Part shown: one piece after another, positions 11,901 to 23,559 of the stretch | Layout of the letters: the number at the start of each line of letters is the position of its first letter | How positions within the stretch are numbered: the stretch's first letter is position 1 | Source of the DNA: Mangifera indica | Lineage: Eukaryota; Streptophyta; Magnoliopsida; Sapindales; Anacardiaceae | Length of the DNA: 64,000 nt | Direction: 5' to 3' | Assembly (NCBI RefSeq): GCF_011075055.1 | Contig: NC_058145.1 | Coordinates: 4,497,228-4,561,227 of the forward strand | Notes under the pieces: model-generated | The model's input: the letters and a program-made list of their open reading frames with translations, nothing else | Database searches by the model: none | What the model was told of the DNA's origin: nothing | Program-made: the position numbers and the translations under genes

Positions 11901-12151
11901 TATGTTCAACCCTGGTTTTTTTAAACAGAAAACTCCATTCGAATTGGATTATCTCTTTGAGATGAAACCAATTACACTGAGTAAGTCAAACCCTAGATTC
12001 AATGATTGACCGTACACCCATTGACACCCACTAAATCAAGTAAATCAAAAGTTTGATCTAAAAATATTGTCAGAGGATTTTCATCTTATACATTTCATGT
12101 ATACATGTGTAAAAGAAAATATACATATGAGTTTAAAAAGGAATATATTAA
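8953..12151. other. AT-rich intergenic region upstream of remorin
   Basis: The part next to 8,953 must hold the remorin promoter and 5' untranslated region on the minus strand; a CTATTTAA-type TATA candidate sits near 9,139-9,146. The remaining stretch is very AT-rich with no long open frames. A less AT-rich patch at 10,230-10,400 looks coding-like on the plus strand (VVTTNSKLAVVGRGIFRDIV) but is short and interrupted, and its family was not recognised. Confidence 0.5.
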
Positions 12152-12596
12152 GGAGTGTTTGGTTCGGTTTGATTATCTGATACTCTATCTTGTATTACTA
12201 GCATCACCGTGTTTAGTTTGTTAGGTAATTAAAAATTTACAATAATCTTCTATGATGTGGTAGCGAATATGAAAAATAATTTGATTACCATCTCTAATTT
12301 AAATATTAAAATATTACCAAAATAAGATTAATTTTGTCATTATTTTATCCTTACTTATTAATTTTTTGGGACAATAATATCTTCATTTCCATTAAAATAT
12401 CAATTTATATGAAGAATATTTTAGAAAAAAAAATGTTGACAATAAGATAAAAACTTAAAAAATAATTTAATTAATTAATTTCATAATTTGATAACATAAA
12501 AATAATTCTAATATATTATTAACTTGGAGAATAAATTAGAAATACACAAAGTAAATACTTTAACATAGAACATGTTATAGTCTAACCAAATATGTT
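12152..12596. mobile_element. Probable hAT-type MITE
   Basis: Begins GGAGTGTTTGGTTCGGTTTG, a form common at the ends of plant hAT MITEs. An inverted partner TAGTCTAACCAAATATGTTA is found at about 12,578-12,597. The interior is AT-rich and non-coding. No clear 8-bp duplication could be made out. Confidence 0.4.
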
Positions 12597-13085
12597 ACTA
12601 ATTTTTACCTAATAATTTTTTAATAAAGACATTCAAGTAAATAATATTATAATATTATTTTAAAACCAAAAAAAATTATTTATATATATCAATTTTATCA
12701 AGTATAATAATAATAATTTATATACAATAATTTTTCAAATAATTTATCTTCGTAATAATTTTTTATTATATTACTCAAAAATAGCATGATAATTCATCAC
12801 AGAGGATGTCGCTCCAAAAGAAACACAAAATATGATTTATTACTATGGAAGGCTAAAATTAAAAGCACTTAAATATTTTTATCTATAAGACATTTTCCAA
12901 TTACTTGGTAATTAATTTATTTTAGCTTGCATGAATGGGTTATAAATCCATCTTTTAAAACTAAACAAGTGCTAAAATTGTAAAAAGGTAGAACTACAAA
13001 TACAATTTTTTTTGTGTCAAAATGTTAATTATAAAAGAATAAAGGAGTTTCGTTGAAATTATTCTTTAATAAAATTTACAACTTT
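12597..13085. other. AT-rich spacer
   Basis: Rich in ATAATAATAAT-like runs with no coding signal and no repeats with recognisable ends. Confidence 0.45.
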
Positions 13086-13350
13086 ATGTGTCGGCCGGGA
13101 GCAGATCTTGTGGGGAGCCCACCGATATCAGATAGTGCGGGTGGAGCAATCCTAATCTATACACGCTTTCAATCAAACTCCTGTTGATGACATCCACGTG
13201 TCCACTTTGCTTTTCTAATGGGTCCCATTACCAAAACTTACCCACGTATGTCCCCCCATGCAAATGCTGGCAAACCGACCATTAGATTCATCCACTTGTA
13301 CGGCGGCCTCTATTTTCCTCCCAAGTGTTCAAGACTTCCACGTCTCAGCT
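13086..13350. promoter_or_regulatory. GC-richer block with clustered ABRE/G-box and DRE-like motifs, no adjacent gene
   Basis: Within some 260 bases there is a palindromic G-box (CCACGTGTCC at about 13,195), two further CCACGT words (near 13,241 and 13,338), and an ACCGAC core of the DRE/CRT type (near 13,277). Base composition is clearly less AT-rich than the several kb on either side. Such combinations mark abscisic-acid-, drought- or cold-responsive promoters in plants. No gene is visible within 4 kb on either side, so the target is unknown. The region might be a relict promoter or an enhancer. Confidence 0.4.
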
Positions 13351-14105
13351 GATAAAATAATATATATCTATCAAAAATAAAAAAATATCTTTATATATTT
13401 AAATAACGACAAAAAGCAGAAAAAATAATTGATATTATTAAAGGTGAATAATAATAATATGTTTAATTGGCAACCAATAACAGACCACCATTTGGAATGT
13501 TGAAATTTTGGACGTATTATTGATGTAAAAGAAGTGCAGTCTGGAAATGAAGGATTGGAACAGTTGTTTGGAGATGAACTGGAACCCGCGTGTTTTGAGA
13601 GTGACCGATTGATACAAGTATGATGTTGAACCGTGGGTACTTATAATTAAAATTTTATTATTGACCAATTTCAATAGTTGAATGTGTCACACTAATACGA
13701 CAAATATTGTATTCATACTAATGAGAGTTGAAACCTTCTAATTACTCATAAAACATTGATGAGCTGAAATTTTCCTCCATCAAATCTATTTATGATATGT
13801 GAATTAAGTATATTCAATCATATAATAACATATTAATTAAATATTTAAAATTAGGTACAGATAATATTATTTATTAGAATAATATTATTTATTAGAATTG
13901 AAATGAAAAATCTATAACATATCATAAATGCGCTAGCCTATAACAAACATATGTAGTCAAGATTAATATGTGAATTAATATTCATTTATATGATAATACA
14001 TCATTTGAATAATCAATTAAATATTTAAAATTTGGTACACATAATATTGGTCATTGGAATTCAATTGCAAAGTATATAACATATCATAATTAGACTAGAC
14101 TAGTC

Positions 14106-14850
14106 TAGGGGTGTGTACAGTCTAGTTTGATACGGTTTAAGAGATATTTCAAACTAAACTGAGAAAACAATTTTAAATTTTTTCAAATCAAACCAAACCA
14201 TTTTAAGTTTCAATTCAAACGAAACCAAACTGAAAAAATACGATTTGGTCCAATTTAGATTACAGCTAAACCCATAGTTATCAGTATCTTATGATATACG
14301 ATATGTATTCTATCCTATGATATAATACGACATAAATACAAAACGAAACGTATCATAAAATGTATTGAATTTATATGATACTGTAAATGTATTATACAAT
14401 ACAATATGTATCATACGATATGATACATATTATCTATATGAAATGATATACTTTTTTGAAGAAAATGATAATGCATTAGAAGTGTATATGAAAATTTTTA
14501 AAATGCTAAAGGTGTTTATGATATTTTTTAAAATGATGAAGTCTCAATTATAATATTTTATTAGTAATTTATTATTTTAATTTTTAAAAGGTATATCATA
14601 GAATATGATACACGATACGGTAAATTGGGTTTTTAATATATGATATAATATACAATTCGATCACTATAGTTTGAATATTTTAAAATTATATATATATATA
14701 AACTAAATTATAGTTTTCTAAAATATAATATACACATGTAAAATAAATATAAAATATATATATAATATATATGTACAAAAAATGATAAAAATAAATATAA
14801 AAAAACAAGTTATACATCTAATTGTTTATTGAAATATTTTGTCAAATATA

Positions 14851-14922
<72 letters not shown>

Positions 14923-15093
14923 AAATACGGTTTATGGTTTGGTTTAGTTTGAAAATCGTTCAAACCGCAACTCGAAATGAAAAAAATAGTTTGGAAAATT
15001 CTAACCCAAACTAAACCATTTTATAAACCAAACTATAATTTTTAAGTGACTCGATTTAGTTTTACGGTTTGAACCGAATTATGCACACCCCTA
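14106..15093. mobile_element. hAT-type non-autonomous element with nested A/T-rich insertion
   Basis: Terminal repeats TAGGGGTGTGTAC (14,106) and GCACACCCCTA (ends 15,093) are inverted. The 8-bp flanks GACTAGTC (14,098-14,105) and GACTAACC (15,094-15,101) match at six of eight places, as expected for an aged hAT duplication. Subterminal stretches rich in CAAACCAAACC/GGTTTGGTTT mirror each other. The centre (about 14,280-14,650) is a different repeat, dense in TATCATA/CGATACG words, and looks like a second insertion. It has no transposase and moves, if at all, by borrowed enzyme. Confidence 0.75.
14854..14918. repeat. TA microsatellite
   Basis: An uninterrupted run of about 32 TA units lies inside the hAT-like element. 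It produces a spurious YIYIYI reading. Confidence 0.95.
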
Positions 15094-15162
15094 GACTAAC
15101 CCATATAACTTATATATGTATATATTCTTATGATTAGTAAACATATGTAGTCAAGATTATAA

Positions 15163-16025
15163 GGCTAAAGGACTATTTCCCACCCAAGTTTAGGTGCGTT
15201 CTTAAAATCATACCCATGGGGTTTGAAAAATCCGAAGTCTCATCTATGACGTGATTGTCGTTAAAATTTTCTGTTAGAGATAAGAGTAAAATTCTCATTT
15301 TACTAATACTATTAAAAAAATATAAAATTCACTATATTTTCTCCTTTAAGTTTTAAAAACTAACAACTTTACCCTACCTAAAGTTTTCTAACTTTGAAAA
15401 GTCCCATTTTTCCCTCAAAAATTTTCTTCATCTCTCCGACCACCATCTGTAGTGCTGACGACCTCCTTTATCCATTCTAAATCGTTGGCCAACGCACGTA
15501 AATAAATTTATAATAGATCTCTTCATCAGAGATGAAGAGATCTAATGGAATATGAGCAAAAAGATTTCAGATCTCTTCATCGATGAAGAGATCTGGAATC
15601 TCTTCATCATGAAGAGATCTAGAATCTCTTCGCTAGATATGAGAGATCCAGAGTCCAGATCTCTTCGTCAACTCTCTTCGCCAAGATCTCTCCATTGATA
15701 AAGAGACTTCGTCGTCATCTTTTCCAGTTGCTGGAGAAAGTGGCTAGAGGGGAAGAAAAAAATTCTAAAGTTTTGAAGAGAAAAATATGACTTTTCAAAG
15801 TTAAAAAACTTTAGGAGGGGTGAAATGTTTTTTTAAAATTTAAGAGAGAACAATGTAATAAATTTGATATTTTTTAATATTATTAGTAAAATAACGATTT
15901 TATCTCTATTTCTAACAGGAAATTTTAATCCTAATTGGTCAATGGATAGAACTTCAAAATTTTCAAACCCTATGGGTGTGACTTTCGAATAGCATCTAAA
16001 CTTGGGTGGAAAATTGTCCTTGGCC
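15163..16025. mobile_element. Mutator-type MITE with about 240-bp terminal inverted repeats and perfect 9-bp duplication
   Basis: The first 240 bases match the reverse complement of the last 240 (for example CCCACCCAAGTTTAGGTGC against CCACCCAAGTTTAGATGC, and ACTTTGAAAAGTC on both arms). Ends are GGCTAAAGGAC and GTCCTTGGCC. The flanks AGATTATAA (15,154-15,162) and AGATTATAA (16,026-16,034) are identical 9-mers, diagnostic of Mutator-like transposition. The inner 260 bases carry stacked palindromes and no gene. The interior open frame on the minus strand is made of the repeat arm and is not a gene. Confidence 0.9.
15514..15618. repeat. Three consecutive palindromes built on AGATCTCTTCAT
   Basis: 15,514-15,544 has 14-bp perfect arms with a 3-base loop. 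15,568-15,595 is a perfect 28-bp palindrome. 15,598-15,618 has 10-bp arms around one base. All use the words AGATCTCTTCATC / GATGAAGAGATCT; broken copies continue to about 15,710. The strand could fold into a row of hairpins. Confidence 0.85.
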
Positions 16026-16034
16026 AGATTATAA

Positions 16035-16955
16035 AGGCAAATGGGCAAGGCCTGTTTGCGGCCTTCAACAATGAATTGAGCCAAAATATGAAATATAGGT
16101 GAGTACATATTTTTTAATGTATAAATGATTACATAAATGATGTATTATTATATAATTAATTATTATTTTATATTTGTGTATCCAATTATATTATAAAAAA
16201 TAATAATATACTATTTGTGTATCCAATTATATTATAAAAAATAAATATATATATATTTTTATTGTTTAAGTGTACTCAAATTAATACCAAAAATATGATA
16301 AAACTTTTCCATAATCTGAGTTGAGATGAGAATAGTTATTAACCAAATTAAATAATTTAAAATTAAAGTTAGCATATAGTTGAATAAAAGATAGGACGAA
16401 ATTATTAAATAAAAACTTTGTAATGCTACACTTGTTAAATTATGGTAATTTGTTTGGAAAAATTGTACAGTAGAAATATAGTCACAATTCCATTTTTTTC
16501 ATGTTTTTTATTTATTAGAATACATAAATTAAAAAAATAATTAATAAATTTAAAATTATTAAATAAATTTAAAAAGTTTTGAGCTTGAACTTGGCTCTAT
16601 CAAAATTTGTTTAAGTTGGTGCCTAATTCAACTCCTTTGAATTAATTTAAATTCCAACTTAGCTCCATTCGAATTCATCTCTCAGAGTAAGTATAAATTT
16701 TTTATATTATAATATTGATTAACATTTTAGTGGAGGCTAAGAACTTGTATATCTCTTTGTAAAATGATAGGCTCAGCCCACATTCTAATGAGCCTACCAA
16801 TTTGAAATTTCAGTAAACAGGCCTGTAGTAAAGCCCATTTCTTTATGAGGGTTTGTTTATTGTATAATTAGCATATATCTAGGATATTCTCCTGATTGCT
16901 GGAGGAATAGGAGTTTCCAGAAAAATCTTTGCCCATTTCATCATTATCTTTGGCT
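16035..16955. other. AT-rich spacer
   Basis: Contains a short duplication (ATTTGTGTATCCAATTATATTATAAAAAATAA-type words twice at about 16,172-16,245). No coding signal was seen. Confidence 0.45.
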
Positions 16956-17470
16956 AGGAGTGTGCTGTAATTTGATTTCACCGATAAAATGGAACCGAAT
17001 TATTCAAAAATTACGATTTGATTTTGATTTATTTTATAAAATAATTTGATTTAGATTAATAAATTTAAAAAAAAGTTTATGATTTGGGTTATGATTTGGA
17101 TTGTTTTCAAACCAAACCAAATTATAAAACTGCAGTTTTTTAAAATATATATATGTAAAACATATTTGATAAAATTTTTTAATAAATAATTATGTATCAA
17201 TAAAATTATACGTACATATTTTTAATACATAATTTAGGTATACATAAAATATATTATTATATGATTGAATAATTTTAAATTATAAATAAAATAATATTTA
17301 ATCACATAATAATACATCATCTATATATTCATATTATATATCAAAATATGTACACATAACACCACTTATTTTTCATATTTATTTTATCATTTTTACATAT
17401 TTATTATATATATTTTACATGTTTATTTTTGTATTTTAGAAAACTATAATTCAATTATTATATATCAAAT
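16956..17470. mobile_element. Truncated hAT-like MITE related to the one at 14,106
   Basis: Starts TAGGAGTGTGCTGTAATTTG, close to the TAGGGGTGTG end at 14,106. It is followed by GATTTG/AACCAAACCAAATT words, then by stretches (TTGTATTTTAGAAAACTATA at about 17,430) that match the inner part of that element in inverted order. No 3' terminal repeat was found; it stops near the GTGG-rich run. Confidence 0.5.
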
Positions 17471-17573
17471 AAGTGGCTATGGTAGCGTGTTGTGATAGGG
17501 TTGGGTTGGTATATAAGTGGTGGTGGTTGTGGCAGTGTAGCTTAGTGTGGTGTGGTGTGGTGTGGTTGGGGAC
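17471..17573. repeat. G-rich imperfect (GTGGT) repeat
   Basis: A strand-asymmetric run of GTGGT/GTGTG words, ending in GTGTGGTGTGGTGTGGTGTGG (about 17,545-17,565). It is unusual in this AT-rich setting. Confidence 0.75.
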
Positions 17574-17873
17574 TAGGGTTGGATTCGAATCGAGTCAACC
17601 TGAGTTCGAGCTCGAGCTCAATTCGGATAAATTCGAAATGAGTCGACCCTAATCGAGCTCGAGTTGCTCATTAGATTTTTTAATTAAAAATTTTGATACA
17701 AAATGACATCGTTTTGATAAATATGTATTAAAACGATGTTATTTTAATAAAGAAAAAGAGTCGAGTTATATTCGAATAGAATTTAAATTTGGCTTTTACG
17801 AGCTCAACTATATATGAACTGAACTGAGCTCAAAGTCAAACTCACCTGAGCTTGACTCAGCTTGAATCCAACC
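17574..17873. mobile_element. Small MITE with TTGGATTCGAA-type ends
   Basis: Ends GGTTGGATTCGAATCGAGTC and GACTCAGCTTGAATCCAACC are inverted repeats of about 22 bp. The inside is rich in GAGCTCGAG words, mirrored as GAGCTCAA, giving a strong fold-back. It is a common plant hAT-related MITE form. Clear flanking duplications were not seen. Confidence 0.7.
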
Positions 17874-18864
17874 ATAATAGCGACAGTGGAAGTGGTTGTG
17901 GCAATGTTGGGTGGATGGTTGCGACGATTCCTTATCCTTATCAATTGCATTGTTAGTATCGCCGAATAAAAAGGAACGAAAGGAGCTTTTTTAATTATTT
18001 GTTTTTTTTATATATTATTAATTATTATAATATTCTTTTATCATTAAAATTAAAAAAAACAAAATTAGAAGACTGGATAAAAAAGTATAATATTGAAACT
18101 TTAAAAAGGCCTGAAAAAGAAAACTTGTTGGGGGCCATAATTGGAGAATATAATATATGGTCCATTATAGAATTATTGGATCATTATTCCCTATTAATTT
18201 TCACATTGCAGATTAACCATATTTAATCAAGACTTTATACATTTCCTTTTTGTAAGGAATACAAGCATGAATTCATATAATATTTATAATTAAGTGAAGA
18301 CCCTAAAACCCTTAAGAAACAAACTCACATGCACACTTCCTTCTACATTCAATTTCCCACCTCCTATTGCTTCTAATTTATTCATTCATTCATTCATTAA
18401 AATTTATGTAGAAAGTTGAAGAAAAAGTGACCCCTAATTTTGGCACAAGTCACTCAACAACTTTAATTAACATTCAAGCATAGGTTAATTATGATATTAC
18501 ACCATAATTAATCATTTTTTTTTTAAACAAAGAGATTATTTTATGTTCCCAGTTGTTGTTATTATTATTGGTGAATGCATGTAATAGTAGTATCCAAATG
18601 GAAAAGGAAAAGGAAAAGCAGTTGCCCTTTTCCCACTTAATACTAGTGAAGCACTTTTCAAAAAGTTAAGCGTTGTTTGGCAATGGCTACCAATTATTCA
18701 ATTAGATTAGAGCATTTGTGGCCTATAAGACCATAATGGTTTTTATAGCAATTTATTATTATTATTATTATTTCTGACCCTTTTTGACAAATCCAAAGTT
18801 CCTCTTTTTACTTTCTCTTTTGTTTCATCATCATCCAATATTATTATTATTATTATTATTGGAA
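17874..18864. other. AT-rich spacer with ATT microsatellites
   Basis: Holds (ATT)n runs near 18,757-18,772 and 18,839-18,860 and a TTCATTCATTCATTCA run near 18,385. One 75-codon open frame (17,999-18,226) resembles no known protein and has AT-driven composition. Confidence 0.45.
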
Positions 18865-19540
18865 GGCCAAATGGCTATTTCTCATCAAAGGTGTGATAAA
18901 AGGAAAAAAATTTAATTTTTAAAAAAGATAAATTTTTACCAATTTATTTTTATTTGTGAATTAATTAGATTTTTTAAAATAAATATTTCACTCTTTTATT
19001 AAAGTTATAAAACTACTATTAATACCTAATATAAATATTAAATTATTAATTGTATACTTACAAGTTAAAAAATTTATCACTTAAATCTCAAAAAAATTAA
19101 AACTATAACTAACATTAAAATATTACATTTTATTTATTTTTTTAAAAATATAATTGCCATTTTTGAAATTTTCGAGATACATATTAAACTATTAAAATTT
19201 TTAAAAACATCTCAAACTTTTTCAAAACCCCCTAAATATTTCATTAACATGTTTAATATTTTAAAAAATTATAGTTTACTCTTAAAAATACGCTACTTTG
19301 AATAAAAAAAACTTTTACAAAATGATATTCCTATTATTTTATTAAATAAAATTCATTATTAAAAATAAATAATAGGTAAAAATCTGACTTTTCCCTTTTA
19401 ATTTAAAATATGAAAATTAAAACTTAAAAAAAAAAAAAATCTAAATTCAACTCTATCCGGGTTATAGAATTTTGATTTAAATTATTTATAAAAAAAATAA
19501 AAATTCATCATTTCAATTCAACAAATAGGCAAAAAGGCCT
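18865..19540. mobile_element. Possible Mutator-like MITE
   Basis: AAGGCCAAATGGCTATTTCT at 18,864 faces an inverted match AATAGGCAAAAAGGCCTTT at 19,525-19,542. The interior is AT-rich with no gene. No 9-bp duplication was found, so the boundaries are tentative. Confidence 0.35.
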
Positions 19541-20618
19541 TTAAACCATTTTAAAATGAAAAACCTCTTTATCGTAATCATTACATATAACATGCCTCAT
19601 CCGATGCTTTGACTAGCCCAAACTTTGTACTAAAAAAATTATTAAATACAATCCATACTTTAATCTGATTTATTAAGCTTTTTTGTTCGCATTTTGGTAA
19701 GTAGTTGGCAGGCTGGCTGATTGTCAAATTAACCAATCACCATTAGTGAATTGAGATTATTGATATGTAAAATTTGTACACTTATGAAGATTTGCTATTT
19801 TCTACTCCCACAGGAGATTTGCTATTTTTTCATATTCCTCGTTTATTAATTTTAAAAAACCCAAAGACTCATTTATGAAGAGTTAATTTTAATATTTTTT
19901 GTTTGTGAAAATAATATTTAGATAAATTTTTTTTTTAACAAAAGTTCAAATAACTATCGAGAAATTTTGTTGATAAATTTCTTTAGTGGTTGTTTGATCT
20001 TTTGCCCCGCTAATCTTTTGCTAGGAAAGCAAATTTACCTAAATGTCATTCTCATTGACAGAAAATGTTAAATTTATTCTTTCGTGAGTGAGTTTTTTAA
20101 TTTTTAAAAAATTAATGGTTTAGAATATAAGAAAACAACAAACTTTGAATAAGAATAAATCCTTTGGCCTTTATGTCGATGCAATAATCTTAATATTTAT
20201 GATTTTAATTTTATAATATAACCATAATTAATATTCGATAGAAAGCAAATGCCCGTTGCTTGCACAAGAAGCTAAATAAATTAGTCTCTTCTGTGTACAA
20301 TTATTATTATTATTCTGAAATCTGTAACAAGTAGAAATAAACGAATAACTCGCATATGCTTGCAAAACATAATCATATTTCAAATTATATATAAAGTATA
20401 ATTTTTAAAAAAATAAAAGTAAAAGAAATATTCAGAATATATAGAAGAACACATATTGAATAAATTCGTTGAAAAAGTAAAAAAAATGGAAATTAGATTT
20501 AATATTCTTGGTTTAAAGGTAGAAAGTTCAAAGCATTGTTTCTTAAACCACAAGAATTCTTACAAATTGTTGGACACCTCATATCAAGGACACCACAAGA
20601 TTTTTTTTTTTTTTTTAA
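19541..20618. other. AT-rich spacer
   Basis: No coding signal and no terminal repeats were recognised. A T16 run lies at 20,601-20,616. Confidence 0.45.
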
Positions 20619-21168
20619 GATTAAATCACATTTTCCTAAGGTTTGATCAAAATCACTTTTCCCTTCCTTCATCATATAAATGATACTTTTTCATCCAAAA
20701 CTAAATTTTGTTAATGAAAATATTTGAATTAGAGTCAACAAATGAAATTACTATTTTATCCCTATTATTTTATTTTTAAAAATTATATATAATTCCAAAT
20801 TAACAAAAATTAAAAGATTATATAAATATCCAAATGACATAATAAAACTCTTATTTTCCTTTCATTTCTCTCACCCCCTTCTTCCTTTGTTTCTCATCAT
20901 CACCCACCATCTCTCCTTCTTTGACAACCCATCCCAACTATTAGTCAACAATCATGTCCATACTTTGTTAACAAGTCGATCAACTTATTTGTCGACCCCA
21001 TCATTAATTTTCAAAAACTATAAATTAACAACGAAATCAGATAATGAGAAGTGTTAACGAAACTTGACTATTTTGACAAGTCGACGACTTGATCTCACGG
21101 TCCAAGAAAAGTCAATCAACACTAAAAGTGTTTTTAGATCAAACATTAGGGGAAAATGTAATAGACTA
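20619..21168. mobile_element. MITE with CACATTTTCCTAAGGTTTGATC-type ends
   Basis: The left end (ACATTTTCCTAAGGTTTGAT, about 20,629-20,648) is matched in inverted form by ATCAAACATTAGGGGAAAATGT (about 21,138-21,159). The same end type returns at 34,326 and 42,300. The interior has ordinary AT-rich sequence plus CTTCTTCC-rich and GTCAAC-rich pieces, with no open frame. Confidence 0.65.
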
Positions 21169-21890
21169 TAATTTTAATTAAATTAGATTCACCAGTTCCT
21201 TCTTAATGAATTAATTATATTAACATCCTTGTATTATTGACCACCCCACCTTCCTCTTCATGTCAACAAATGATTATGTATACCATCAGATAGGAAGCTC
21301 TCCCAGTCTTCTAGTACAGTGGAAAATAACTATTTTTTTTTCTAAATTTTTTTATTATTCAATTTTCATAATCCTTGTGTTAAAAAATTATTTTAACATA
21401 AGGTATTTCATATTGAATAATATTTATTAATATCCAGTTATAATCCAAATTAAAAATATCATAGTTCAAATAATTGTGAAAGGGTAATGTAGATATGGCT
21501 TCATTTTCAACCCGATATGACAATAAATCTCAATTAGAACGTAAAATTCCAAAACTTTGATTTAATGGGCAAGCAATAGTATTGAATTTGACAAACTAAC
21601 ATTTTCAATTCGGCATTTAGTCTCACTGATTTGACAATTTTTATTATATGGTCGGTCGGTACCTACAATACATAATAGAACTTAGGACCTTTTCAAAAAA
21701 AAAAAAAAAAAAGTATGCTTTTTCAAGTGGAATTGGTCAAATTTGGAGAATTTTGAGTTTGCAAGAACTTCCCAACCCATAATGTCCAAATAAGCACCTC
21801 TTAAAAATCACGTTATTATTATTATTTTTTTTTTGAGTTCAGTGTCATTTAAATCGGCCTTTGTATTTTTGTATGGAAGGGTAATTTAAA
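21169..21890. other. AT-rich spacer with homopolymer runs
   Basis: Contains A18 (21,694-21,711) and T10-type runs. No gene was recognised. Confidence 0.45.
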
Positions 21891-22413
21891 GGAGTGTTTG
21901 ATTTAAGTAATATTTTATTATCAAAATTAAAAAATTATCTTGAAGATAGATTACTTAAAAGATTATTAAATATAAATAATTATTATATTTGATAAATTTG
22001 ATAAAAATAAGTAAATATAAATAATTATTATGTTTGACTAAAAGTAATAAAAGGATATTAGTAAATTAATTTACTTAAATATTTTTGGATATAATTATTC
22101 TAAAAAAATATTAGTAAGTTAATTTATTTCAATTAATATAATAAGTAAATTAATTTACTTGTTATATTAATTGAAAATGAGGTTATTTTTTTTCTAAAAA
22201 ATTAATAAATAAGAATATAATTGTAATAAAATTAAGATTATCTTAGTAATATTTTAATACCTAAGGTCAAATTATCACTTTCATTATTTGTCACATCATC
22301 ATTGGTAATAGAAGATTACTGTAATATTTTATTACTGACAAACTAAATAAAGTAAAATAAGTAATAAAAGATAGATTATCAAGGTAATCTTTATTGATCA
22401 GAACCAAACAACC
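21891..22413. mobile_element. hAT-type MITE
   Basis: GGAGTGTTTGATTTAAGTAA at the left is inverted against GATCAGAACCAAACAACCC at the right. The interior repeats TAAATAATTATTAT-like words and folds back. No transposase and no clean duplication were seen. Confidence 0.55.
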
Positions 22414-23559
22414 CATAAGTTGTTCTTAAACCATTCTTTTAAGGTCTTCTGTTTTTGTTTATATATTCTTTAATTAAAAAAAATATCATTTAAATCAAAC
22501 AATTAATATAATAACATATTAATTACCATAAAAGTTTTAAGAAAGTTTGATTTGATGCTAGATTTTAGGGATATTAAAAAAAATACCACTTTTTGAGTCT
22601 ACTTATATATTTTTATCACACTTTTTATACACATAACAAATATACCACAAAAAGTATACAGTTTCAAAAGTACCCCTATTATGATTGAAGTTTGATAGTC
22701 ATATGATTCCATTGTTCATGCATGAAACGAAGTTTATAGGCGATTTATTTTTGTAAAGCAAGAAAGAAGTTCACATGAGTTTTGAATATAAAACTCAAAG
22801 GCTAATCACTTTCCCTAAATTAATTTAAAAAGACTTTTCCCTTTCCAAGCCTCCACTATGAAGAAGAAGAAGCAACCACATGGAGAAGAAGAAGCAGCTG
22901 ACGTCGATGATTACCCAACACGAAGAAGCCAATGCCAAGATTGATGAGAAGAAGAATCCACGCCAACGATGAACACTTCATCCACCAGCACTGATGAGAT
23001 CAAACACTCCATCCATTAACACTATTGTCTGAATTTGATTGATTTCAAAAGAATGGTATGTTGAGTTTTGCAAGCGAGTGATTTCCACTTAGGTTTGTTT
23101 AAATTTTATTGATATATTTTCTAAATATTAGTGTTTGGTGTTGGTGTATGAATAGATTTATAAAAAAAAGGATTTTATTGTGTTGATGTAGTTTGGGTGT
23201 GTGACAATTAACTGTTTGATTTGGTTGATCTGAGCACATAATTGATTGTTTGATTTGTTGATCTAAGAAAAGAATAAGAATTTTGATGAAAAATAGATGA
23301 TCTTGATCTCGTCTGGTAAGCGATATTGATTATCTCGCCTACCCCACTAGACAATTGCCTACGATCTTGTAATGTCACTATTCACATTATTATTTTTTTA
23401 AATATGTTTTCCATTTATATTACAAGAACACCGGATCAATATCCAAGAGAGAGCATACAAGTTTCATGAAGCATATAAATTTAATGCACAAATGACTGTT
23501 CAAATGAAGATGGATGTTGTTAGCATTATAAACTAGAAATTGATAATGATGCAACGAGA

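Larger units (their letters stand above)
13795..15160. repeat. Tandem duplication of about 170 bp, second copy split by a MITE
   Basis: Copy 1 (about 13,795-13,965) and copy 2 (from 13,966) share ordered words: ATGTGAATTAA, AATTAAATATTTAAAATT, GGTACA, ATAACATATCATAA and AACATATGTAGTCAAGATTA. Copy 2 is cut by the hAT-like element at 14,106-15,093; its last words (AACATATGTAGTCAAGATTA) resume at about 15,140. Copy 1 therefore shows roughly what the empty site looked like. Confidence 0.7.

Noticed and set aside
14829..15014. Open frame with a long YIYIYI run
   Set aside because: It is a translation of the TA microsatellite inside a MITE. The same applies to 47,751-47,948 and 55,620-55,850.
15833..16108. 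91-codon minus-strand frame
   Set aside because: It mostly reads the terminal repeat arm of the Mutator-type MITE.
17999..18226. 75-codon plus-strand frame
   Set aside because: AT-driven Ile/Leu/Lys composition, no family, and no promoter or splice support.
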